A stretch of DNA of 9,258 nucleotides. Source: Kiloniellales bacterium (GTDB lineage Bacteria > Pseudomonadota > Alphaproteobacteria > Kiloniellales > JAKSBE01). Numbering within the stretch: position 1 is the stretch's first letter; each line of letters starts with the position of its first letter. Under the pieces are notes generated by a model, which worked only from the letters and a program-made list of their open reading frames with translations, was not told the DNA's origin and searched no databases. The stretch lies in NCBI GenBank assembly GCA_030067055.1, contig JASJAL010000169.1, positions 1 to 9,258 on the forward strand, given 5' to 3'. A program made the position numbers and the translations under genes. Of this stretch, positions 1 to 6,078 are shown one piece after another.

Positions 1-759
1 CCGCGCCATGCCGAGGGACTGGGCGGCGATTCCGATGCGCCCGCCCTCGAGGTTGGCCAAAGCGATCTTGTAGCCCTCGCCTTCCTCGCCGAGCATCAGG
101 TCCGGGGTCAGCTCCACGTCCTCGAAGACGATCTGGCAGGTGTCCGAGGCCCGCTGGCCTAGCTTTTTCTCCACGCTGGCGACCCTATAGCCCGGGCTGT
201 CGGTCGGCACGACGAAGGCGGAGATCCCCTTGCTGCCCTGGTCGGGATCGGTCACCGCGAAGACGATCGCCAGGTCGGCGTTCTGGCCCGAGGTGATGAA
301 CTGCTTGACGCCCGAGAGGATCCAGCGATTGCCCTCGCGCCGGGCCCGGGTCTTGATCGCACTGGCGTCGGAGCCGGCCTGCGGCTCGGTCAGGCAGAAG
401 GCCCCCAGCATCTCGCCCCGCGCCAGGGGGCGCAGAAAGCGCTCCTTCTGCTCCTGGCTGCCGTAGCGCAGGATCGGCATGCAGGCGACCGAGTTGTGCA
501 CGCTCATGATCGTCGAGCAGGAGCCGTCGCCGGCGGCGATCTCGATCAGGGCCAGGGCGTAGGAGACGCTGTCGGCCCCGGCACCGTCCCACTCCTCGGG
601 CACCAGCATGCCGAGGAAGCCGAGCCGGCCCATCTCGGCGATGGCCTCCGCCGGGAAGCGGGATTCGCGGTCCCAGTCCGCTGCCTTGGGGAGAAGCTCG
701 CTCTGGGCGAAGCTGCGCGCGGTGTCCCGGATCAGCTGCTGCTCTTCGCTGAGGATCAC
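1..759 (-). CDS. Acyl-CoA dehydrogenase, C-terminus missing (runs off left edge)
   Basis: FAD-dependent enzyme that oxidises an acyl-CoA to the trans-2-enoyl-CoA and passes electrons to ETF; soluble, cytoplasmic. The visible 253 residues start with MILSEEQQLIRDTARSFAQ, an N-terminal helical domain (about 1-115), then the beta domain with the family signature FCLTEPQAGSD at 121-131 and the FITSGQNAD segment at 154-162. The start of the C-terminal helical domain follows, with GGRIGIAAQSLGMAR at 239-253. Full-length relatives are about 380 residues, so roughly 125 residues, including the usual catalytic Glu region, lie outside the window. The GTG start is set by AGGAGG at 765-770, five bases upstream. 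It follows the SDR stop by 40 nt on the same strand, suggesting one transcript. Substrate chain length cannot be read from this part. The frame is open to base 1. Confidence 0.93.
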   Translation of the reverse strand, partial: MILSEEQQLIRDTARSFAQSELLPKAADWDRESRFPAEAIAEMGRLGFLGMLVPEEWDGAGADSVSYALALIEIAAGDGSCSTIMSVHNSVACMPILRYGSQEQKERFLRPLARGEMLGAFCLTEPQAGSDASAIKTRARREGNRWILSGVKQFITSGQNADLAIVFAVTDPDQGSKGISAFVVPTDSPGYRVASVEKKLGQRASDTCQIVFEDVELTPDLMLGEEGEGYKIALANLEGGRIGIAAQSLGMAR

Positions 760-799
760 GCGGCCCTCCTCTTGCTTCGTGCTGCCGCCGCGGCCGGGT

Positions 800-1477
800 T
801 CACCACGGGATCTCCTCGCCGTCGTAGTTGAGGAAGCGTCCGCTGTCCTTCGGGGTCAAGCCATCGATGACCTGGCGCAAACCCCCGGCGCTGGTCTCCA
901 CCGGGATATCGGCGCCGGCGCCGCCCATGTCGGTCTGGACCCAGCCCGGGTGGACCGAGACCACGGTGATGCCGCGCCCCGCCAGGTCGGCCGAGAGCCC
1001 CTTGGTGACGGCGTTGAGCGCCGCCTTGGACGAGCGGTAGATGTAGGCGCCGCCGGAGTTCTGCGAGATCGAGCCCATCCGGCTGGAGACGTTGACCACC
1101 AGCTTGCGCTCGCTCCGGCCGACGTGCTCGACGAAGCGCTCGACCAGGCGCAGGGGCGCCAGGGTGTTGACCGACAGTACCTTGAGCCAGTCGTCGTAGT
1201 CGGTCTGGGCAAAGCCGGTGCGCGGCCCGAAGATGCCGGCGTTGTTGATCAGGAGGTCGATCGCTTCGTCGGCCAGCCCGCGCGCCAGGCCGGCGACCCT
1301 CAGCCCGTCCGTCACGTCGACCCGGTGCAAGCGAATGTCGCCCTCCACGGCCTTGAGCTCCTTGGCCTTGTCGGGCTGGCGGCAGCAGGCGTGAATCCGC
1401 CAGCCATCGGCGGCGAAGCCCCGCAACAACGCGAGGCCGATGCCTCGATTGGCGCCGGTGATGAGCAGGGTTGGCAA
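800..1477 (-). CDS. Short-chain dehydrogenase/reductase (CsgA/C-factor-like SDR)
   Basis: NAD(P)-dependent oxidoreductase with a Rossmann fold; 225 residues from the chosen start, a usual length for small classical SDRs. Seen in order: the cofactor loop TGANRGIG at 7-14, the acidic DVTD at 54-57, NNAG at 78-81, the NVSSRMGS strand with candidate catalytic Ser132, and YRSSK with Tyr147 and Lys151. HPGWVQTDMGG follows, the lid-side motif typical of the C-factor-like group. A TTG start at 1477 is chosen because GAGAGG (1485-1490) lies 7 nt upstream and the protein then begins MPTLLITG, as SDRs normally do. A longer in-frame start at 1588 would add 37 unconserved residues and lies upstream of the candidate promoter. 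It is first in a probable two-gene unit with the acyl-CoA dehydrogenase and divergent from the MFS gene. The substrate is unknown. Confidence 0.92.
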   Translation of the reverse strand: MPTLLITGANRGIGLALLRGFAADGWRIHACCRQPDKAKELKAVEGDIRLHRVDVTDGLRVAGLARGLADEAIDLLINNAGIFGPRTGFAQTDYDDWLKVLSVNTLAPLRLVERFVEHVGRSERKLVVNVSSRMGSISQNSGGAYIYRSSKAALNAVTKGLSADLAGRGITVVSVHPGWVQTDMGGAGADIPVETSAGGLRQVIDGLTPKDSGRFLNYDGEEIPW

Positions 1478-1530
1478 GATCGAACCTCTCGGCAGGACGA
1501 GACTTCGCTGCGCAGCAGCCTGACCTAGCA

Positions 1531-1559
1531 AATAAAGGGCGATCCCCCGCCGCTGGCAA
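1531..1559 (-). promoter_or_regulatory. Candidate sigma-70-type promoter for the SDR gene
   Basis: On the minus strand TTGCCA (1554-1559) and TTTATT (1531-1536) are separated by exactly 17 nt, matching 5/6 and 4/6 of the housekeeping consensus. Transcription would begin near 1524 and give a leader of about 45 nt before the TTG at 1477. Found by eye; the AT content of the -10 stands out in this GC-rich gap. Confidence 0.4.
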
Positions 1560-1575
1560 GCCGTGATCGGCGGGG
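1545..1575. repeat. Perfect 8-bp inverted repeat in the SDR/MFS divergent gap
   Basis: CCCCGCCG at 1545-1552 is the exact reverse complement of CGGCGGGG at 1568-1575, with a 15-nt centre. The centre contains the candidate -35 hexamer of the SDR promoter, so a protein bound to this dyad would cover that promoter. It could equally be an RNA hairpin in a transcript entering the MFS gene. No U-tract follows on either side, which argues against a terminator. Confidence 0.4.
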
Positions 1576-1705
1576 CCAGGCAGGCCACGGTGCGGCCCAG
1601 GCCTCGACCTGGACCGCAGCTCGCGGCCGGCGGACCGGAGATTCTCCTGGTGTCGTACGGAATTCAGGATACAAAGCCAGCAGCGCAGCGGAAGGGGAAG
1701 TGGGC

Positions 1706-2968
1706 ATGCTGGCGGCTTGGGGCATCATGGCGGGACTGACGCTGCTTGCGTTGTCCCTGGGTCTCCAGGCCAGTTTGCTCGGCGTGCGGGCCGGCATCGA
1801 GGGCTTCTCGACCGAAGTGACCGGGCTGATCATGTCCGGCTATCCGGTCGGTCTGATTGCCGGGCTTGCGATCGTGCCAAAGCTGCTGCCGCGCATGGGC
1901 CATGGCCCCCTCTTCGCAGTCTTGACCTCGCTGGCGACCTGCGCGTTGCTGGCCCAGGCGAGCTTCGCGCACCCGGCGATCTGGGGCGCGATGCGGGTCG
2001 TGGTCGGCTTCGGCTACGGCGGTCTGCTGATGATCGCCGAGCACTGGCTGAGCGATCACTCACCGGGCGCCGCCCGAGCCCGCCTGCTGCCGCTCTACCT
2101 GGCCACCGGTCACACCGCACTGCTGCTCGGCCAGGCCCTGCTTCTGGTCGGAAACCCCTCGGGCTTCCAGCTCTTCAGCCTGGCGGCGGTGATCACATCC
2201 CTGGCCCTGGTGCCGATCCTCGCCAGCGCGCGCCGGACGCCCAAGGACACGCCGCTGATCCACATCGGGCTGTGGCATCTCTTTCGCGGCTCGCCATTGG
2301 CGGCCGTGATCGCCCTGGGCAGCGGCTGCGCCTTCGGCGCGGTCTTCTGGATGGGCGGACTCTACGGCCGGGTGGTGCAGATCTCGGACCTGGACGTCTG
2401 CCTGCTCCTGGGCAGCTTTCTCGGCGGCGGGGTCCTACTGCAATGGCCGATCCTGCGTCTCTCGCGGCGGCTGGACCGGCGCGGCGTGATCGTCACGCTC
2501 AGCTTCGCAGCTGCGGTCTTCAGCTTCGGTGCGGTCTTCGTCGCGCTGCTGTTGGAGGACATCCCGGGCGGCGCAGCCTTTTCGAAGCCGAGCTTTTTCG
2601 CAGCCATCCTGCTGATCGGCGGCCTGTCCCAGTCCTTGGCCGCCCTGGCGATCGGCCACGCCATCGACCGCTTCGGCGACGTCGAGACCGGTGCCGTCGG
2701 GGGCAGCCTGACCTTGCTGTTCCTGCTCGGAAGCGGGCTCGGGCCCTTCACCGCCGGCTTCATGATGTCGCCCCGGCTGATCGGGCATAACGGGCTGTTT
2801 CTCTTTCTGACCCTGGTCCATCTGGCGATGGGCACCTACGCGCTCTACCGCATGGCGCGGCGCGAAGGCCTGCCGGCCGCGGAGCAGGGTCCAGCCCCGC
2901 CCACCGGGCCGAGCGCCTCGCCCATGGCTTTGGGCATGGCGGTCAAGGCCCTGCGGACCAGCCGCTGA
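1706..2968 (+). CDS. Major facilitator superfamily transporter, YcaD-like
   Basis: Inner-membrane secondary transporter of 420 residues, rich in hydrophobic stretches consistent with 12 helices. The first half carries RVVVGFGYGG (97-106) and AEHWLSDHSP (111-120), followed by ARARLLPLYLATGHTALLLGQ-type sequence, the pattern of E. coli YcaD and relatives. In the second half LLQWPILRLSRRLDRRG (244-260) is the loop 8-9 equivalent of the MFS loop 2-3 motif, and GGSLTLLFLLGSGLGP (332-347) matches the family's late helix. The C-terminal tail (about 386-420) is Pro/Ala-rich and probably cytoplasmic. ATG at 1706 is preferred over GTG at 1700 because the purine-rich GGAAGGGGA run sits about 8 nt before the ATG but abuts the GTG. 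It is transcribed divergently from the SDR. The substrate is not predictable; drug efflux is only one possibility. Confidence 0.88.
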   Translation: MLAAWGIMAGLTLLALSLGLQASLLGVRAGIEGFSTEVTGLIMSGYPVGLIAGLAIVPKLLPRMGHGPLFAVLTSLATCALLAQASFAHPAIWGAMRVVVGFGYGGLLMIAEHWLSDHSPGAARARLLPLYLATGHTALLLGQALLLVGNPSGFQLFSLAAVITSLALVPILASARRTPKDTPLIHIGLWHLFRGSPLAAVIALGSGCAFGAVFWMGGLYGRVVQISDLDVCLLLGSFLGGGVLLQWPILRLSRRLDRRGVIVTLSFAAAVFSFGAVFVALLLEDIPGGAAFSKPSFFAAILLIGGLSQSLAALAIGHAIDRFGDVETGAVGGSLTLLFLLGSGLGPFTAGFMMSPRLIGHNGLFLFLTLVHLAMGTYALYRMARREGLPAAEQGPAPPTGPSASPMALGMAVKALRTSR

Positions 2969-2983
2969 GAACGCGGTACCGGC

Positions 2984-3003
2984 CGGGCCCGACAGCGGAC
3001 CCG
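2984..3003. terminator. Stem-loop after the MFS gene, possible bidirectional terminator
   Basis: CGGGCCCG (2984-2991) pairs with CGGACCCG (2996-3003) around the tetraloop ACAG, an 8-position stem with one C-A mismatch, starting 15 nt after the MFS stop and inside the convergent gap with the 63-residue gene. There is no run of T on either side, so it is not a classical intrinsic terminator; it may only protect a 3' end. Confidence 0.35.
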
Positions 3004-3044
3004 AAGGCTCAGCACCCCGGCCTAAGCAAAGTGGGTCTTCGGCT

Positions 3045-3236
3045 TCAGTTCCTCACCGCCGCACTGCGCCGCAACTCCCGGATCGTCTCTCGGACCAGTT
3101 CCCAGGACGTTGCGGCCTCGTGGTCGCCCAACGCGGTGAGCTCGCGCACCCGCTCCCTCACCTTGCGCTCGGCGGCCCCGCCGTGTTCGGCAATAAGGCG
3201 CTCCGCGGCCACCCAAGTATCAAGCTCGCTATTCAT
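3045..3236 (-). CDS. Small helical protein, 63 residues, DUF6961-like
   Basis: No function is known. The sequence reads like one compact helical domain: a W at residue 8, AERLIAEHGG at 11-20, a charged helix RKVRERVRELTALGD at 24-38, then HEAATSWELVRETIRELRR at 39-57. The spacing of W, HG, R-x-x-EL, GD and W resembles DUF6961 proteins of alphaproteobacteria; this is from memory of the family, not a search. Third codon positions are strongly G/C, as in the flanking genes, which supports real coding. It is convergent with the MFS gene. The start is unusual: the purine-rich run that could serve as ribosome binding site is 19 nt from the ATG, separated by a hairpin (see the entry at 3240-3264); an in-frame stop just upstream excludes earlier starts. 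Confidence 0.6.
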   Translation of the reverse strand: MNSELDTWVAAERLIAEHGGAAERKVRERVRELTALGDHEAATSWELVRETIRELRRSAAVRN

Positions 3237-3239
3237 GGT

Positions 3240-3264
3240 TCCGGATTACCGGACCTCTCCTTCC
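3240..3264 (-). promoter_or_regulatory. Ribosome binding site with hairpin in the spacer before the 63-residue gene
   Basis: On the minus strand a strong purine run GGAAGGAGA (about 3256-3264) is followed by GGTCCGG, the loop TAAT and CCGGAACC, then directly ATG at 3236. The central TCCGG/CCGGA stem (3240-3253) is perfect; with one bulged A it extends to seven pairs. Folded, it would bring the purine run next to the start codon, as described for phage T4 gene 38. Inference from base pairing only. Confidence 0.4.
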
Positions 3265-3640
3265 AAACCGTTAAAAGCAGCACCGGTGGAAGGGGATAAC
3301 GGGTTTTCCCTGAGATCCGTGTGAGGTCTTGGGGACCCGCCCGAAGCCTGACTTGGCGGGCGTTTGCGGCCGTCGGGCCGGGCCTCTTTCCGAGCCGATT
3401 TCCGATCAGGCCGACGGGCCGCCGGTGGTGAAAACCGGCCGGCGACCCGTCGCTGGAACGCTTCAGAGTCCATCGGAAACGTGGCTCAGTCATCGGGACT
3501 TTCGTCGCCCGATCACCGCAAACCAACCGCTTGCGCCATACCTGGCGGCCTTCCAAAGCCCACGCCCCCGTCTTTTCCGTCTCGAGGGCGCAGTGGCCTG
3601 AGGAGACCTGCCCGTGCAAGAGCCCCGGCAGGTCACCGAG
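3265..3640. other. GC-rich gap without a convincing gene, several hairpins
   Basis: Open frames here have mixed third-position composition unlike the neighbours and encode no recognisable protein. Visible pairings: GGTC/GACC at 3325-3337, CCCGCC/GGCGGG at 3336-3360, a near-perfect long-range pairing of GCGGCCGTCGGGCC (3366-3379) with GGCCGACGGGCCGC around 3409-3422, GCCGGT/ACCGGC at 3421-3439, and GACCTGCC/GGCAGGTC at 3605-3634. I do not recognise RNase P, tmRNA, SRP or 6S RNA motifs. It could be a leader, an unknown structured RNA, or decayed sequence. Confidence 0.35.
3605..3634. repeat. Perfect 8-bp hairpin
   Basis: GACCTGCC (3605-3612) and GGCAGGTC (3627-3634) are exact reverse complements around a 14-nt loop. 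It marks the boundary between the GC-rich stretch to its left and the A/T-rich stretch to its right. No T-tract follows closely in either direction, so the terminator reading is weak. Confidence 0.45.
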
Positions 3641-3659
3641 GACCTTAAATCTCGTCGTG

Positions 3660-3677
3660 TAAAACAAGTCTAAAACA
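3660..3677. promoter_or_regulatory. Tandem TAAAACA repeat, 11-bp period (possible response-regulator site)
   Basis: TAAAACA occurs at 3660-3666 and again at 3671-3677 with the spacer AGTC. A 7-mer repeated with a 4-nt spacer, thus one helical turn, is the layout bound by OmpR/PhoB-type response regulators. The bases do not match the known Pho box, so the cognate regulator is unknown. It lies 274 nt before the porin ATG. Confidence 0.3.
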
Positions 3678-3812
3678 TTGATTTTGATATAAATATTTCA
3701 GATCCCAAGGCAGCCCTCAGCGGCTCCCCGCCGCCCCGGGGCCGGGCCGCCGTCGGTATCGTCACGGTGTTCGGGCCCAGTGCGCGCACGGCCGGCAAGA
3801 TGCGGCGTTTAC

Positions 3813-3826
3813 CCGATAATAATCGG
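3813..3826. promoter_or_regulatory. Palindrome CCGAT-N4-ATCGG, possible operator
   Basis: CCGAT (3813-3817) and ATCGG (3822-3826) flank AATA, a compact dyad suited to a dimeric repressor or activator, 125 nt upstream of the porin-like gene. A chance occurrence is quite possible at this length. Confidence 0.25.
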
Positions 3827-3950
3827 CAATGGTGTCTCATATTGGCTGGATCGTGGGTCTTTCAGGCCCAGAAGAAAAACTGGAAATTTCGATCCAGAAT
3901 GATTATATTTCAGAGGATTGAGAGCGCATTTTATTAAATAAGGTTAATAT

Positions 3951-4946
3951 ATGAAGTCCGTCCGATGGAAGGTTTGGCACGGACTCCTGAGCGCCACGCA
4001 AGCCAGGGATGGTGACGCTCGTTCCGCTCTCCGAACAATCCAGCCGAAACCGACTTGGCTCTATCCCGGACTGGCGCGGCCAGCCTTGGCGTTGGCGCTG
4101 CTTCTGGGATCGGGTGCCGGATCGGTCAAGGCCAGTGAGCTCGAGACCTTCATTCCCCCCGGCTATGGCGAGCCGGCCAGGGAAGGTCCGACCGCCACGA
4201 ACCTCGCCGCAGTCGACGGCCAGGCGGCACCGGAGCCGATCGGCGGCCACAGCCTGCAGCTTGGACCGGGCGCCGCCCTGTCATGGAACGGCGTAACGCT
4301 TTACGACAACGGGGCCTTCCCCGATGATCCGACCGACGCGCGCCCGGACATCGTCCTGGCGCCCGGCTTCACCCCACTGCTCCTGAGCCCCGCATCCCAA
4401 GCCAACGAATTTAGCGGCACCCGGGGCAACTGGCAGGGCCAGCGCATCGGGCGCTCGGGATCGTCCTCTGGGCGCCGCAGCCGCGTCAGGGTCGGCCTCT
4501 CGCAATCCGTCGGCCCGCTCGATCTCGCGGTCACCGGCGACTACGGCCGCTTCAAGCTCCCGGTCCGTCCCGAGCTCAACCTGTCCGAGGAAGAAAAGCT
4601 GATGCGTCTCGGCGCCCGTGTCGGCCTTGGCGGGTTCGAGGTTCGCGGTTCGATGGGCGCCGAGATCAAGCCCTTTGAGATCGGCAACACGCTGGCCTGG
4701 GATCTCGCAGCGACCTTCGACGAGGGTCCCTGGGCCTTCGGGGTGGCTTACACCCATTCTTTGATGGCCGATGCGCCCAACTCCGAAGAGGTCGACGTCC
4801 TGGGAACCTTCCAGAGCGGAGTGCGATATTCGATCACGCCGAACATGTCGGCCGGTGCGCACGGAATGTTCTTCACCTTTACGGACGAAGACAGCGAGTC
4901 TGCCACCGACCTAGCCGGCGTCCTCAGCTTCTCGATGCGATTCTGA
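3951..4946 (+). CDS. Porin-like outer-membrane beta-barrel protein
   Basis: 331 residues; probably an outer-membrane channel. An unusually long N-terminus (1-40, basic and Trp-containing) precedes the hydrophobic segment LARPALALALLLGSGAG (41-57), with a likely signal peptidase site after VKA61. Residues 62-170 are Pro/Gly/Asp-rich and not obviously barrel. From about 177 alternating strands appear, such as SRVRVGLSQS, LDLAVTGDYGRFKL, WDLAATFDEGPWAFGVAYTHS and TFQSGVRYSI, ending in VLSFSMRF with the terminal Phe that BamA recognises. The last 85 residues look like the C-terminal half of Rhodospirillales porins; the whole is shorter than typical 16-strand porins. ATG 3951 has AAGG about 7 nt upstream; a later start nearer the signal segment is possible but has no good ATG/GTG. 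Convergent with the sigma factor gene. The solute is unknown. Confidence 0.78.
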   Translation: MKSVRWKVWHGLLSATQARDGDARSALRTIQPKPTWLYPGLARPALALALLLGSGAGSVKASELETFIPPGYGEPAREGPTATNLAAVDGQAAPEPIGGHSLQLGPGAALSWNGVTLYDNGAFPDDPTDARPDIVLAPGFTPLLLSPASQANEFSGTRGNWQGQRIGRSGSSSGRRSRVRVGLSQSVGPLDLAVTGDYGRFKLPVRPELNLSEEEKLMRLGARVGLGGFEVRGSMGAEIKPFEIGNTLAWDLAATFDEGPWAFGVAYTHSLMADAPNSEEVDVLGTFQSGVRYSITPNMSAGAHGMFFTFTDEDSESATDLAGVLSFSMRF

Positions 4947-5065
4947 GCCTCGGCTCCGCCTTCGATCGGCCCGAGCTGACCTGAACGGCGACGGGCCAAT
5001 TTGGCGCTCCTGGGCGTGGGAGAAAACCACCTGGGGCTTTTGCGCTTGCCGTCCGGCTCCAACTC

Positions 5066-5926
5066 TTAGACCAGAAGCTTCTGGCGTTCGGCCGTGGTCA
5101 TGGCGCTGCGGACCTTTTCGAAGGCACGCACCTCGATCTGCCGAATCCGCTCGCGCGAAACGCCGAACTTCCGGGCCAGGCTCTCCAGGGTCGGAGGTTC
5201 CTCGGCCAGACGCCGCTCCCTGAAGATGACCCGCTCGCGTTCGCTCAAATCCTCCATCGCCTGTTGCATCAGAGCCCGGCGCTTGACCAGCTGATCGGCC
5301 TCCATGACCAGGCTTTCCTGATCGGGAGATTCGTCGGTCAGGAACTCCTGCCATTCCTCGCCGGACTCGGCGTTCAGCTTGGCGTTGAGGGAGTGCTCTC
5401 CGGCCTCGAGGTATTGATCCATGTCGACCACGTCGTCACGCGAGACGCCCAGTTCCTCGGCGATTGCCTTGGCCTGCTCGGGCGACATCCGACTGCCGTA
5501 GGTCTCCACATCGCGGGCCTTGAGACGACGCAGGTTGAAGAACAGCTTCTTGCGATCCGCCGTTGTGACCGCGCGGACCGGCATGTAGCTGCGCAGGACA
5601 TAGTCCTGGATTGCCGCGCGGATCCACCAGGTGGCATAGGTGACGAAGCGGTTGCCACGGTCCGGATCGAAGCGATCCATGGCCTGCATAAGGCCGAGGT
5701 TGCCCTCGGCGATGAGGTCGCTGATCGGCAGTCCATAGCCGGTGAAGCCGCGTGCGACCTTGACCACATAGCGCAGGTGGGCGCCCGCCAGAAGACGGGC
5801 CGCCGAAGGATCGCGCTCCTCACGCCACCGCCGTGCCAGATCCCGTTCCTCTTCCGCGCTCAGAATCGGGAACCGGCGGATCTCATGCATATAGCTGCTC
5901 GGTATGCTCGCCTGTCTCAAGTTCAT
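5066..5926 (-). CDS. rpoH: RNA polymerase sigma factor, RpoH (sigma-32) family
   Basis: Directs RNA polymerase to heat-shock or related stress promoters. 286 residues from ATG 5926. Seen: SSYMHEIRRFPILSAEEE (10-27, region 1.2), DLIAEGNLGLMQAMDRFDP (70-88, core-binding region 2.2), RFVTYATWWIRAAIQDYVLRS (93-113, regions 2.3-2.4), DRKKLFFNLRR (124-134, the RpoH box), DESPDQES (198-205), LSERERVIFRERRL (228-241) and the region 4.2 helix-turn-helix PTLESLARKFGVSRERIRQIE (245-265). The segment between 2.4 and the RpoH box reads YMPVRAVTTA instead of the usual form with KMGTT, so this may be a second RpoH paralogue. The start is uncertain: AAGGAG (5927-5932) abuts the ATG and is better spaced for TTG 5920; in-frame ATG 5947 and an open frame to 6019 also exist. 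Convergent with the porin gene. Confidence 0.92.
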   Translation of the reverse strand: MNLRQASIPSSYMHEIRRFPILSAEEERDLARRWREERDPSAARLLAGAHLRYVVKVARGFTGYGLPISDLIAEGNLGLMQAMDRFDPDRGNRFVTYATWWIRAAIQDYVLRSYMPVRAVTTADRKKLFFNLRRLKARDVETYGSRMSPEQAKAIAEELGVSRDDVVDMDQYLEAGEHSLNAKLNAESGEEWQEFLTDESPDQESLVMEADQLVKRRALMQQAMEDLSERERVIFRERRLAEEPPTLESLARKFGVSRERIRQIEVRAFEKVRSAMTTAERQKLLV

Positions 5927-5932
5927 CTCCTT

Positions 5933-5953
5933 CCCCGCAGATCTCATGCGGGG
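5933..5953 (-). promoter_or_regulatory. Leader hairpin touching the rpoH ribosome binding site
   Basis: On the minus strand CCCCGCA (5947-5953) pairs perfectly with TGCGGGG (5933-5939) around a 7-nt loop. The 3' arm runs directly into AAGGAG at 5927-5932. The stem does not cover the AAGGAG itself, but stacking on it could limit ribosome access. Many rpoH messages carry structured, heat-sensitive leaders; whether this one does is inference. Confidence 0.45.
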
Positions 5954-6049
5954 CCTACAACCGTTGCCCCCGTTCAGACGCGCCTCTCGCTTGCCGAGGG
6001 GTCCCCTAGGGCACTTCAACGCGCTCGCTGCTTTTGCGGAAGTAACCCA

Positions 6050-6078
6050 AATATAGGAACATATCGGGAACTTTTCAA
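6050..6078 (-). promoter_or_regulatory. Promoter of the rpoH-like gene (sigma-70, possibly also RpoH)
   Basis: Minus strand TTGAAA (6073-6078), 17-nt spacer, TATATT (6050-6055): both hexamers match 5/6 of the housekeeping consensus, in a locally A/T-rich stretch. The bases around the -10 read CCTATAT, close to the C-Y-TAT-n-T form I recall for alphaproteobacterial RpoH promoters, so autoregulation is possible. Transcription would start near 6043, leaving a leader of about 115 nt. Confidence 0.6.

Larger units (their letters stand above)
3641..3950 (+). promoter_or_regulatory. A/T-rich upstream region of the porin-like gene
   Basis: About 310 nt with two A/T-rich blocks (3641-3702 and 3811-3950) around a GC-rich core (3715-3805); no gene seen. 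It holds the TAAAACA direct repeat, the CCGAT palindrome, and a 10-nt direct repeat ATATTTCAGA at 3693-3702 and 3905-3914. I could not find a clear sigma-70 promoter with 17-nt spacing close to the gene, so the transcription start is unassigned. AAGG at 3940-3943, about 7 nt before the ATG, serves as ribosome binding site. Confidence 0.45.

Noticed and set aside
608..1528. Plus-strand open frame of 306 codons across the dehydrogenase genes
   Set aside because: It runs antisense through two clearly recognised enzymes and across the gap between them, with no ribosome binding site or family resemblance.
3233..3667. Minus-strand open frame of 144 codons overlapping the 5' side of the 63-residue gene
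   Set aside because: TTG start, no ribosome binding site, composition unlike real genes nearby, and the product looks random.
3934..3947. TTAA-N6-TTAA before the porin gene as a CtrA box
   Set aside because: The CtrA consensus needs seven bases between the half-sites; six here, and the sequence overlaps the ribosome binding site region.
4947..5065. Terminator between the convergent porin and sigma factor genes
   Set aside because: Only weak short stems (for example GCTC/GAGC near 4954-4977) and no T-run after them; not enough to annotate.
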